Below are positions 56,142-63,114 of a DNA stretch of 64,000 nt, one piece after another. This DNA comes from Bacteroidota bacterium (GTDB taxonomy: Bacteria; Bacteroidota; Bacteroidia; Chitinophagales; Chitinophagaceae). Location: assembly GCA_016712665.1 (NCBI GenBank), contig JADJQP010000005.1, positions 1 to 64,000 of the forward strand. Direction: 5' to 3'. The notes below the pieces were generated by a model that did not search any database, was not told where the DNA came from, and saw only the letters and a program-made list of their open reading frames with translations. The position numbers and the translations under genes are program-made. Position 1 is the stretch's first letter; each line of letters starts with the position of its first letter.

Positions 56142-57146
56142 CTATTTTACCACAAAATGAATGAAGGTACTCCATTTTGAAGTATCTTTTTCCATCATGG
56201 GGTCGGTGATGTATTCTTCAATTACCAATTCAGGATTAGGGTGGCCATGCATTTTAATAATGGAATCCATCGTTTGATACGCGGGCATCATTTTTTCGTA
56301 AGATCCATGGTAATCAAGAACGTACTCTTTAGCAGCCGGCACCGAAATAATAGAATAATTTTCATTCCCTACTGATTTATTGCTAACCGGCATAGCTGCT
56401 GCCATATCGGCGTTCATAGCTTTTTCGTCATATTTGTAGTATAAAGCGCAGGGAGGACCCTTTACGGCTGCTCCTGCAAGTTTTCCAATTTCAGCAAAAT
56501 GAGTGGCAAAATAGGTGGGCATATCCTGAAACGCCACTACAGAGCGTTTGGAAAGATAATCAGCACCTCCAAATTGTCCTTCTGAAATGGTAAATCCATT
56601 TGCCAAAAGCACATTCGGATGCTTCTTCAAATAATTTTCAAGATTTTCTAAACCTTTGTCAAAGTCTTTTTTTACGGATCCATTCATATTCATCACAAAC
56701 ATCATTCCACGAAGATAGAAGGGGAATTCTTTATCATCTTTCATAGACCAAGTTACTTCGGTGGATTTTCCTTGGGGTACCAATTCCATTTTCACTTTAG
56801 CAACAGCATCCCAACCTTTAAACGACAAATCGTAGGCAAGCATTTTATTGACATCAATATTAGTGATGGTCATACTGCCTTCACCACTTTTTTTGGATTT
56901 CCAGGAATAGGTACCACCAATACCTGAAGAGGTTTTTCCGAAATTCAATTCCATTGTGGTATCTTCCAGAATCCATTTGCTCCAGTTTTGCATATTTCGC
57001 AACTCGGCAATTTGTGAGAAGATGGCTGTAGGAGTGGCCTCGATATTTCTTTTGGTGCTTACATCCATTTTTTTGGGACCCACAACACAAAGGGCAAAGT
57101 ATGCAAACACAATAAATACAATAACGTAAAGAATCTTTTTTAGCAT
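56142..57146 (-). CDS. SRPBCC-fold plus GyrI-like effector-domain protein
   Basis: The 334-residue product has an N-terminal membrane helix (ILYVIVFIVFAYFALCVVG, residues ~4-22). An SRPBCC/polyketide-cyclase-like domain spans about 30-175 (ATPTAIFSQIAELRNMQNWSKWI). A GyrI-like (SOUL/AraC effector) small-molecule-binding domain with YHGSYEKMMPAYQTMDSIIK follows near 273. The tail ends WSTFIHFVVK. This combination is common in Bacteroidota and is uncharacterised. It is anchored to the inner membrane with both domains outside or inside. No operon partner is seen. Confidence 0.8.
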   Translation of the reverse strand: MLKKILYVIVFIVFAYFALCVVGPKKMDVSTKRNIEATPTAIFSQIAELRNMQNWSKWILEDTTMELNFGKTSSGIGGTYSWKSKKSGEGSMTITNIDVNKMLAYDLSFKGWDAVAKVKMELVPQGKSTEVTWSMKDDKEFPFYLRGMMFVMNMNGSVKKDFDKGLENLENYLKKHPNVLLANGFTISEGQFGGADYLSKRSVVAFQDMPTYFATHFAEIGKLAGAAVKGPPCALYYKYDEKAMNADMAAAMPVSNKSVGNENYSIISVPAAKEYVLDYHGSYEKMMPAYQTMDSIIKMHGHPNPELVIEEYITDPMMEKDTSKWSTFIHFVVK

Positions 57147-57234
57147 GGTTTGTTAGTTTAGATAGACAAGATAAAAAGAAACTTTTATAAAAAAAAGGGC
57201 AAGGGCATTCATTAACTTATTACTTAACATAATA
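57147..57234. other. Leader region of the SRPBCC-GyrI gene
   Basis: An AT-rich spacer upstream of the minus-strand gene contains its promoter region. Nothing further could be resolved. The inverted-repeat element begins at 57235. Confidence 0.3.
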
Positions 57235-57365
57235 TTAATTATAGGACAAATATCGCTTTTGCGAAGTTACGAGTTTTTTTATAAAATTGTGCAAAAGTTT
57301 GCTTTTTTATGATAAAAAAACTCGTAACTTCGCAAAAGCAATACAGATATTTGTCCTATAATTAA
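57235..57365. repeat. Long imperfect inverted repeat (MITE-like or stable hairpin)
   Basis: The left arm starts TTAATTATAGGACAAATAT, continues CGCTTTTGCGAAGTTACGAG and ends TTTTTTTA near 57281. The right arm (57314-57365) is its reverse complement apart from a six-base insertion. The loop is about 30 bases. The first 69 bases (57238-57306) recur exactly at 57840-57908, and the terminal ATTATAGGA recurs at 58194-58202. No transposase is present. It has the look of a small non-autonomous element, but no target duplication was confirmed. Confidence 0.75.
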
Positions 57366-57526
57366 GCGTTATCGTTAAATAGAAAGCCAACGCACAAGAA
57401 AGAAATAATTTTGGTGTGGGGAGGACAAATTAACCCTATAATGTAATTACGTTATGTAAAGTAAGAAAGGTGTATATTTATAGCTCTTAAACAAAAATAT
57501 TTTCTCACCCTTTAAAACTAACATTT

Positions 57527-57640
57527 ATGAACAATAAGTGCAATGTAGCAAAGGCGCGTCTTTTAGTAAATAGGTATCGTATCTACCAATTTACCACCCT
57601 AACAGGACTGCGCTATTATTACAAGTTCCCGAACAAGTAG
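57527..57640 (+). CDS. 37-residue basic peptide ORF in the repeat region
   Basis: ATG 57527 to TAG 57640 encodes 37 residues with about nine Lys/Arg and only no acidic residues (e.g. VAKARLLVNRYRIYQ and LRYYYKFPNK). It is followed at 57666 by a strong terminator, as a gene would be. The 3' ~85 bases are perfectly repeated 354 bases downstream but without a start codon. There is no recognised family, no clear ribosome site, and no promoter motif matching TAnnTTTG in the preceding 80 bases. A leader or toxic peptide is possible, but it may be non-coding RNA. Confidence 0.35.
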   Translation: MNNKCNVAKARLLVNRYRIYQFTTLTGLRYYYKFPNK

Positions 57641-57665
57641 GTGAACTATAAACAGAATGTCACAC

Positions 57666-57697
57666 AAGGTCAGCCACTGCAATGGTTGACCTTTTTT
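57666..57697 (+). terminator. Terminator of repeat copy 1
   Basis: AAGGTCAGCCA pairs with TGGTTGACCTT (11 bp, one G-U) around a CTGCAA loop and is followed by TTTT. It is one of the strongest terminators in the window and lies 26 bases after the 37-codon ORF. Confidence 0.85.
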
Positions 57698-58019
57698 ATT
57701 CTTCACAAATGTAAATCAATGAACTTATACAAACTAAGATATTGCGGTGAACATACATTATGTTGCGGTGAATGAAGTGTGAGTTTGAGTTAATTATTTA
57801 TTTCTACCCACGCTTTTTCTAAGTAACATAACGTAATCCATTATAGGACAAATATCGCTTTTGCGAAGTTACGAGTTTTTTTATAAAATTGTGCAAAAGT
57901 TTGCTTTTCGCGTGTTTTAGTAAATAGGTATCGTATCTACCAATTTACCACCCTAACAGGACTGCGCTATTATTACAAGTTCCCGAACAAGTAGGTGAAC
58001 TATAAACAGAATGTCACCC

Positions 58020-58051
58020 AAGGTCAGCCACTGCAATGGTTGACCTTTTTT
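58020..58051 (+). terminator. Terminator of repeat copy 2
   Basis: Same stem, loop and T-run as the copy at 57666, offset by 354 bases. It follows the truncated, start-less copy of the peptide ORF. Confidence 0.85.
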
Positions 58052-58353
58052 ATTCTTCACAAATGTAAATCAATGAACTTATATCAACTATGACATTGCG
58101 GTGAATGTCTATTATGTTGCGGTGAATGAAGTGTGTGTTTGAGTGAATTATTTATTTCTACCCACGCTTTTTCTAAGTAACATAACGTAATCCATTATAG
58201 GATATAAATACTAAATTATTAAGAAGTCATTATACTATAATCTATGAATCCTTAGCCATCGTCACAATTAAAGATACTTCGGTGGAAACCATTGAAACCA
58301 AGAAATACAAACTAAACATGGAATGTCTCCTAAAAAATAGTCAAATATACTGC

Positions 58354-58380
58354 AAAAAAAAGCCGGAAAAATTCCGGCTT
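58354..58380 (-). terminator. Terminator of the ribosomal/rpoA operon
   Basis: On the minus strand AAGCCGGAA/TTCCGGCTT form a 9-bp stem around a 3-base loop, followed by at least seven T. It lies 23 bases after the rplQ stop and ends the infA-rplQ operon. Confidence 0.9.
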
Positions 58381-58402
58381 CATATGATACGTATTATAAT
58401 TT

Positions 58403-59002
58403 TTAAGCTTGAGGCTCGGCAGATTCTTCAGTTGAAGCATTGGTATCTGCAACAGGAGTTTCAGGAGTGGCTTCAGCAACCACATCGGTTGTACTTTCAG
58501 CCTCAGGCGTTGCAACGGTTTCTTCAGCAACGGGTGTCGCCACTTCAGGAGCGGCTGCTACCGGCGTTGTACCTGCTTTCTTAACTCTACCTCTACGCGT
58601 TTTCTTTTTCTCTTCACCAACCGTTGTGGTGGTATTGTAAATTTCGTTGAAATCTACCAATTCAATGAGAGCCATATCTGCAGCATCACCAAGTCTTCTT
58701 TCCAACTTAATAATTCTGGTATATCCGCCCGGACGATCTGCAATTTTGCTACTAATGATATCAAAAAGTTCTTTGATAGCTTCTTTATTTTGTAAATAGC
58801 TAAAAACAACTCGTCGATTGTTCATATCGTCTTTTTTTGCCTTTGTTAGCAAAGGCTCCACAAATACGCGTAAGGCTTTCGCTTTTGCCAATGTGGTGGT
58901 AATACGCTTATGCTCAATTAAAGCAATAGCCATATTTCTCATTAATGCTTTTCTATGTGGAGTTTTACGTCCTAAGTGATTTATTTTTACACCGTGTCTC
59001 AT
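58403..59002 (-). CDS. rplQ: Ribosomal protein L17 with long acidic C-terminal extension
   Basis: L17 is a 50S structural protein; the first ~120 residues show MRHGVKINHLGRKTPHRKAL, KRITTTLAKAKALR and DRPGGYTRIIKLERRLGDAADMALIELVDFN. Here the protein continues to 199 residues with a KKKTRRGRVKKAG basic stretch and then an Ala/Glu/Thr/Val-rich low-complexity tail. Bacterial L17 is typically 115-130 residues, so the tail is lineage-specific. It is last in the operon after rpoA. Confidence 0.95.
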   Translation of the reverse strand: MRHGVKINHLGRKTPHRKALMRNMAIALIEHKRITTTLAKAKALRVFVEPLLTKAKKDDMNNRRVVFSYLQNKEAIKELFDIISSKIADRPGGYTRIIKLERRLGDAADMALIELVDFNEIYNTTTTVGEEKKKTRRGRVKKAGTTPVAAAPEVATPVAEETVATPEAESTTDVVAEATPETPVADTNASTEESAEPQA

Positions 59003-59053
59003 GTTACTATGTTTTGTAGATTTTTACAGTAAAAATCTGATATTATTTAAATT

Positions 59054-60049
59054 TTATAGATCGTCGAGGTTAATTTTTGATAAGTCCATTCCAAATCCAA
59101 GACCTCTGTCGATCAATACTTGTTCGATTTCTGATAATGATTTTTGACCAAAATTTCTAAATTTCATCAATTCATCTTGCTCATACTGCACCAATTCACT
59201 TAAGCTATTGATTTTAGCAGCTTTCAAGCAATTGAAGGCTCTTACAGACAAATCTAAATCTTCTAATGGAGTTTTTAAAATTTGACGCAATTTTAGAGTT
59301 TGTTCATCTACTACATCGTGTTTTTCAGAAGTACCGGTATCGAACGTGATATTTTCATCTGTAATCAACATCAAATGTTGTATCATGATGCGTGAAGCTT
59401 GCTTAACTGCATCTTCGGGATGTATCGTACCATCGGTAGTTACTTCGAAAATTAATTTTTCGAAATCGGTTCTTTGCTCAACACGGGTATTTTCAATGGA
59501 ATATTTTACATTTTTGATAGGCGTAAAAATACTGTCAGTAGCAATCCAACCCATTGAAAATTCTTTGGTTTTTAATTCATCTGCCGGTATGTATCCGCGA
59601 CCTTTTACAATACTTAATTAAATTTTTAAGGTATTGCTGCTATTCATATTGCAGATTACTAAATCTGGATTGGTAATTTCAAAACTATTCGTCACCTCCA
59701 CTATCATACCTGCTGTAAATTGATCCTTGCCTTTTATGATCACTTCGATGCGCTCACTAGAAATTTCGGAATCGATAATTTTCTTAAATCGTACTTGTTT
59801 TAAATTGAGTATCAACTCAGTAACGTCTTCTGTTACACCTTTAATTGTACTAAATTCGTGATCCACTCCTTCAATTTTGATACCATTAATTGCGTATCCT
59901 TCAAGTGAACTTAGTAATACACGACGCAAGGAATTTCCAACGGTAACTCCAAAACCAGGCTCAAGGGGTTTAAACTCAAATACACCTTCAAACTCGGTTG
60001 CTTTTTGTAAAACTATTTTATCTGGTTTTTGAAAATTTAATATGGCCAT
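59054..60049 (-). CDS. rpoA: RNA polymerase subunit alpha, interrupted by an in-frame TAA
   Basis: RpoA dimerises to start RNA polymerase assembly and its C-terminal domain binds promoter UP elements and activators. The N-terminal domain (residues 1-~230; FKPLEPGFGVTVGNSLRRVLLSS) and C-terminal domain (LDLSVRAFNCLKAAKI ... RNFGQKSLSEIEQVL) are in one frame, split by TAA at 59618-59620. Reading TTAAAATTTAATTTAAGT instead of TTAAAAATTTAATTAAGT gives TLKFNLSIVKGRGYIPADE, the normal sequence. So two offsetting homopolymer errors are the likely cause. The full length is about 331 residues. It lies between rpsD and rplQ as usual. Confidence 0.95.
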
Positions 60050-60104
60050 TTAATTTTTTTTTATTTTTAGATTAATAAATTAATATCAAGGATGAGTGAT
60101 TCTA

Positions 60105-60710
60105 TTATTTTGAATACAACTCTACAATTAGTTGTTCCTTAATATTTTCAGGTACGCTTTCTCTTTCAGGATGTGCAAGGTAGGTACCTTTCATTTCCTT
60201 TTCATTCCATTCTAACCAATTGATCTTTGGATCTTTACCACGAGATCTTGTTGCCAAGGCAGTATTTGCGGCACTCTTTTCTTTAAGGCCAATTACATCC
60301 CCTGCTTTCAATTTGGCTGAAGGAATATTGCATACTTCCCCATTAACCGTAATATGTTTATGAGAAACCAATTGTCTAGCTGCGGGTCTTGATTCCGCAA
60401 TGCCCAATCGATACACTGTATTATCTAATCTGGATTCAAGAAGTTTAATCAAATTTTCGCCGGTTACACCTTTCAAGCGGGTTGCTTCTTCAAAGGTATT
60501 TCTAAAGCGACGCTCTAAAACACCATAGGTATATTTGGCTTTTTGTTTTTCATGCAATTGCAGTGCATATTCACTTAATTGCTTACGCTTTTTAGTAGCG
60601 CCGTGCTGTCCCGGAGGATTGCTGTTTTTTTGTAGATATTTTCCGTTCCCTAAAATCGGTTCGCCAAATTTTCTACAAATTCTGGTCTTTGGTCCTGTAT
60701 ATCTTGCCAT
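60105..60710 (-). CDS. rpsD: Ribosomal protein S4
   Basis: S4 is a 30S assembly-initiating protein that also represses its operon in some bacteria. The 201-residue product shows MARYTGPKTRICRKFGEPI, QHGATKKRKQLSEYALQL, and the S4 domain ESRPAARQLVSHKHITVNG. It is in the order rpsM-rpsK-rpsD-rpoA-rplQ. The Cys4 zinc knuckle is absent, the C-minus form. Confidence 0.97.
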   Translation of the reverse strand: MARYTGPKTRICRKFGEPILGNGKYLQKNSNPPGQHGATKKRKQLSEYALQLHEKQKAKYTYGVLERRFRNTFEEATRLKGVTGENLIKLLESRLDNTVYRLGIAESRPAARQLVSHKHITVNGEVCNIPSAKLKAGDVIGLKEKSAANTALATRSRGKDPKINWLEWNEKEMKGTYLAHPERESVPENIKEQLIVELYSK

Positions 60711-60804
60711 TTTTTTTGGATTTTTTGTTTGTTAAACCGGCTAAACTCATATAAAATCCGAATTTAGATTTTAGCCGGATATAGTGAATAAATAAATGAT
60801 TCTT

Positions 60805-61215
60805 TTATACTCTTCTCTTTTTAGGAGGGCGACATCCGTTATGAGGTAGTGGCGTAACATCAAAAATAGAAGTTACCTCAATACCAGAACCCGATACAGC
60901 TCTGATGGCACTTTCACGACCAGAACCCGGTCCCTTCACAAACACATCAGCCTTTTTCATACCTGCATCAAAGGCAACTTTGCCCGCATCTTGAGAAGCT
61001 AACTGCGCTGCATAAGGGGTATTTTTTTTGCTACCACGGAATCCCATTTTACCGGCACTACTCCATGAAATAACTTGACCTTGTTTGTTGGTATACACAA
61101 TAATGATATTGTTGAAGCTTGCCGTTACATGCACATCACCGTGTGTATCTACTTTTACGATTCTTTTTTTTGCAGCTGCTTTTGCGCTGTTTTGTTGTTG
61201 GTTTCCTTTTGCCAT
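60805..61215 (-). CDS. rpsK: Ribosomal protein S11
   Basis: The 136-residue 30S platform protein has GDVHVTASFNNIIIVYTNKQ, SAGKMGFRGSKKNTPYAAQ and the C-terminal DVTPLPHNGCRPPKKRRV signature. It is in the conserved alpha-operon order, with 60 bases to rpsM and 94 bases to rpsD. Confidence 0.98.
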   Translation of the reverse strand: MAKGNQQQNSAKAAAKKRIVKVDTHGDVHVTASFNNIIIVYTNKQGQVISWSSAGKMGFRGSKKNTPYAAQLASQDAGKVAFDAGMKKADVFVKGPGSGRESAIRAVSGSGIEVTSIFDVTPLPHNGCRPPKKRRV

Positions 61216-61275
61216 TGTTTATTTAATATTCCTATTTTAAAAAAATCAGTACCCCATAGGCACTGATATAGTATT

Positions 61276-61656
61276 CTATTTTTTAGCTACTTTTTTCTTT
61301 CCAGCTACAGTCTTACGACGTCCTTTACGAGTACGAGAGTTGGTGCGGGTACGTTGCCCTCTCACCGGTAATCCTTTACGATGACGCAAGCCTCGATAAC
61401 AAACGATATCAAGCAAACGTTTGATACTGGTTTGAACCTCAGAACGTAATTGACCTTCTACTTTGGTTTCGGCATTGATGATATTACGAATAGCAGTTTG
61501 CTCTTCATCATTCCAATCCTTCACTTTTTTATTTACATCAATTCCTGCTTTACCTAATATATCTTGAGCAGTTGACTTACCAATACCATATATATAAGTA
61601 AGTCCAATTTCTCCTCTTTTGTTTTTTGGTAAATCTATACCTGAAATACGAGCCAT
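61276..61656 (-). CDS. rpsM: Ribosomal protein S13
   Basis: The 126-residue 30S head protein contacts tRNA and the 50S subunit. It starts MARISGIDLPKNKRGEIGLT and has GIGKSTAQDIL, RHRKGLPVRGQRTRTNSRT and a Lys-rich tail. It is the first gene after rpmJ in the operon. Clean frame. Confidence 0.98.
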   Translation of the reverse strand: MARISGIDLPKNKRGEIGLTYIYGIGKSTAQDILGKAGIDVNKKVKDWNDEEQTAIRNIINAETKVEGQLRSEVQTSIKRLLDIVCYRGLRHRKGLPVRGQRTRTNSRTRKGRRKTVAGKKKVAKK

Positions 61657-61670
61657 CTAATTTTTATTAT

Positions 61671-61691
61671 TTAATGTTTAATGTTTAATGT
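61671..61691. repeat. Three tandem TTAATGT heptamers between rpsM and rpmJ
   Basis: TTAATGT is repeated three times head to tail just upstream of the rpsM start on the minus-strand side, in a 90-base spacer otherwise without a gene. Such short slippage-prone repeats may vary between strains. Confidence 0.7.
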
Positions 61692-61746
61692 TTTTGGGTG
61701 CCTTTGTAGACTGAAAAACATTCAAGTCTTGCAAGGGCCTTTCGCT

Positions 61747-61862
61747 TTAGCCTTGACGTTGCTTAAATCGAGGATTCTTTTTGTTAATAATAAATAGTTT
61801 CCCTTTTCTAAGTACGATTTTGCAATCTGCACTACGTTTTTTATGGCTGCTCTTACTTTCAT
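61747..61862 (-). CDS. rpmJ: Ribosomal protein L36, frameshifted at codon 5
   Basis: Too short for simple ORF calling. ATG 61862 reads MKVRA and then loses frame. Adding one A after codon 4 gives MKVRSSHKKRSADCKIVLRK followed by KGKLFIINKKNPRFKQRQG, the standard 38-residue L36. The Cys and His of the zinc site are partly present. It sits between infA and rpsM as in most bacteria. The lost base is in the AAGAGCAGC region near 61850. The gene is small, but its position and sequence make it certain. Confidence 0.92.
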
Positions 61863-61870
61863 TTTGTTTT

Positions 61871-62089
61871 TTATTTATAACGTAAAATTATACGTCCTCT
61901 CGTTAAATCATATGGACTCATCTCAATTCCCACTTTATCCCCTGGTAAAATACGAATGTAATGCATTCTCATTTTCCCGGATATGGTAGAAATAATCTCA
62001 TGACCATTTTCGAGACGAACACGAAACATAGCATTGCTCAAGGCTTCCGTGATAACTCCGTCTTGTTTGATCAGTGGTTGTTTACCCAT
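61871..62089 (-). CDS. infA: Translation initiation factor IF-1
   Basis: The 72-residue OB-fold protein binds the 30S A site with IF-2 and IF-3. It reads MGKQPLIKQDGVITEALSNAMFRV-like strands and ends YDLTRGRIILRYK, the conserved IF-1 C-terminus. It is first in the visible operon infA-rpmJ-rpsM-rpsK-rpsD-rpoA-rplQ. Clean frame. Confidence 0.98.
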   Translation of the reverse strand: MGKQPLIKQDGVITEALSNAMFRVRLENGHEIISTISGKMRMHYIRILPGDKVGIEMSPYDLTRGRIILRYK

Positions 62090-62434
62090 ATTTTTTTTAA
62101 GAGGTGCAAAGGTAGATTATTATTTTTGAATTATAAAAGATTTTTTTATATATATTCTCGATTTTTTGTATTTTTTTGCTAAAAAAGGGCGTTTTCAGGG
62201 CAATCTTGTCAAATTAGTGCACAAAAGTACAAAATCAAAATAATTGCTTGCCAGATTCCCTACCCAAATGCCAGCAAAGACACAAAATTCCGTAAGGCCT
62301 TTCTATATCGACTCTGCCCTACCCTTACTGAAGCGTGCTTGCAAAACATTTTTTGCAAATGTCTAAAATTTATTTACCTTCGCGGGCTTTAATTCTATTT
62401 ATTCACAATCAAACTAAAATAATTTCTATTATTT
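62090..62434. other. Divergent intergenic region infA/rpsP
   Basis: This 345-base spacer carries the rpsP promoter (62353-62382). Near 62334-62362 GCGTGCTTGCAAAACATT and TTTTGCAAATG contain GCAAA-type short repeats. No ORF, rRNA or tRNA was seen. Confidence 0.45.
62353..62382 (+). promoter_or_regulatory. Bacteroidota-type promoter of rpsP
   Basis: TTG at 62353-62355 and TACCTTCG at 62375-62382 are separated by 19 bases, the preferred spacing of the TTG/TAnnTTTG promoter. The rpsP ATG follows at 62435, leaving a leader of about 45 bases. Confidence 0.7.
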
Positions 62435-63004
62435 ATGTCAGTAAAAATCAGACTTCAACGTCACGGCGCTAAGAAACGCCCCTATTATTTCATCGTAGTT
62501 GCCAACTCAACTTCTCGTCGCGATGGAAAATTCATTGAGAAATTAGGTACCTACAACCCATTGACTGTACCGGCAACCATCCAAATTAACAGAGATCGTG
62601 CTATTCATTGGTTGCACCAAGGTGCTCAACCAACGCATACAGCCAACCGTATTTTGTCCTTTAAAGGGGTTCTGTATTTGAAGCATCTTTTAAGAGGTGT
62701 GAAATTAGGCCTATTTGACGAACAAACGGCACGCGATAAATTTGAAGCGTGGAATGGTTCACACGAAATTCTTGTTGCCGATCGTCAGGATTCACACAAA
62801 AAAGCAAAAGCTGCTTCAAGAATTCAACCCGTTATCAAAAAGGTTGAAGAAGCACCTGTAGCTGTTGCAGTGGAAGCCCCTGTTGCGGAAGCCGCAGCTG
62901 AAGAAGCTGAAGTAGCTGCACCGGTTGCAGAAGAGGCACAAGCCCCAGAAGCTCCTGTAGCAGAAACAAAAGCGGAAGATACCGAAGCTCCAGCAGCTGA
63001 GTAA
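62435..63004 (+). CDS. rpsP: Ribosomal protein S16 with long acidic C-terminal extension
   Basis: S16 is a 30S body protein, usually 80-100 residues. The N-terminal ~85 residues are typical (VKIRLQRHGAKKRPYYFIVV, DGKFIEKLGTYNP, GAQPTHTANRIL). Another ~100 residues continue with a QDSHKKAKAASRIQPVIKKV stretch and then an Ala/Val/Glu/Pro-rich tail of about 55 residues. Similar long tails occur on rplQ in this genome. rimM and trmD, common neighbours elsewhere, are not adjacent. It is single-gene and terminated by a strong hairpin. Confidence 0.95.
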   Translation: MSVKIRLQRHGAKKRPYYFIVVANSTSRRDGKFIEKLGTYNPLTVPATIQINRDRAIHWLHQGAQPTHTANRILSFKGVLYLKHLLRGVKLGLFDEQTARDKFEAWNGSHEILVADRQDSHKKAKAASRIQPVIKKVEEAPVAVAVEAPVAEAAAEEAEVAAPVAEEAQAPEAPVAETKAEDTEAPAAE

Positions 63005-63029
63005 TCATCTAATATTCTTTACATGTATA

Positions 63030-63059
63030 AAAAACCATTCGATATTCGGATGGTTTTTT
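63030..63059 (+). terminator. Rho-independent terminator of rpsP
   Basis: AAAAACCATTCGA pairs with TCGGATGGTTTTT (13 bp with two G-U) around a TAT loop and ends in a T-run. It lies 25 bases after the rpsP stop. It may work in both directions because the stem carries A and T ends. Confidence 0.88.
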
Positions 63060-63114
63060 ATTTACCAGCTCTGCCTATATTTACATCTCCGAATGACTTC
63101 TTAAAACCTTTTTC

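Larger units (their letters stand above)
57555..58202. repeat. Direct repeat of 294 bp (57555-57848 and 57909-58202)
   Basis: Two copies, 354 bases apart, both run from CGCGT-TTTTAGTAAATAGG to CCATTATAGGA. The first ~100 bases, including the peptide ORF tail, are identical save the junction base. The 57730-57800 portion carries about ten substitutions around two TTGCGGTGAA boxes. A 69-bp copy of the inverted-repeat left arm sits between the copies. No other gene is found in 57366-57526 or 58203-58353. Confidence 0.92.

Noticed and set aside
57366..57526. A second gene between the inverted repeat and the 37-codon ORF
   Set aside because: No ORF above trivial size with a credible start was found on either strand.
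57235..58202. Insertion sequence with transposase
   Set aside because: There is no ORF long enough for a transposase and no confirmed target duplication; only a non-autonomous element remains possible.
58282..58584. 100-residue ORF overlapping the rplQ 3' end on the plus strand
   Set aside because: It is antisense to rplQ and its terminator, and its composition follows from the acidic tail of rplQ.
59618..59620. Stop-codon reassignment (TAA/TGA read through)
   Set aside because: The other genes end normally with TAA and TGA, and offsetting homopolymer changes explain both in-frame stops.
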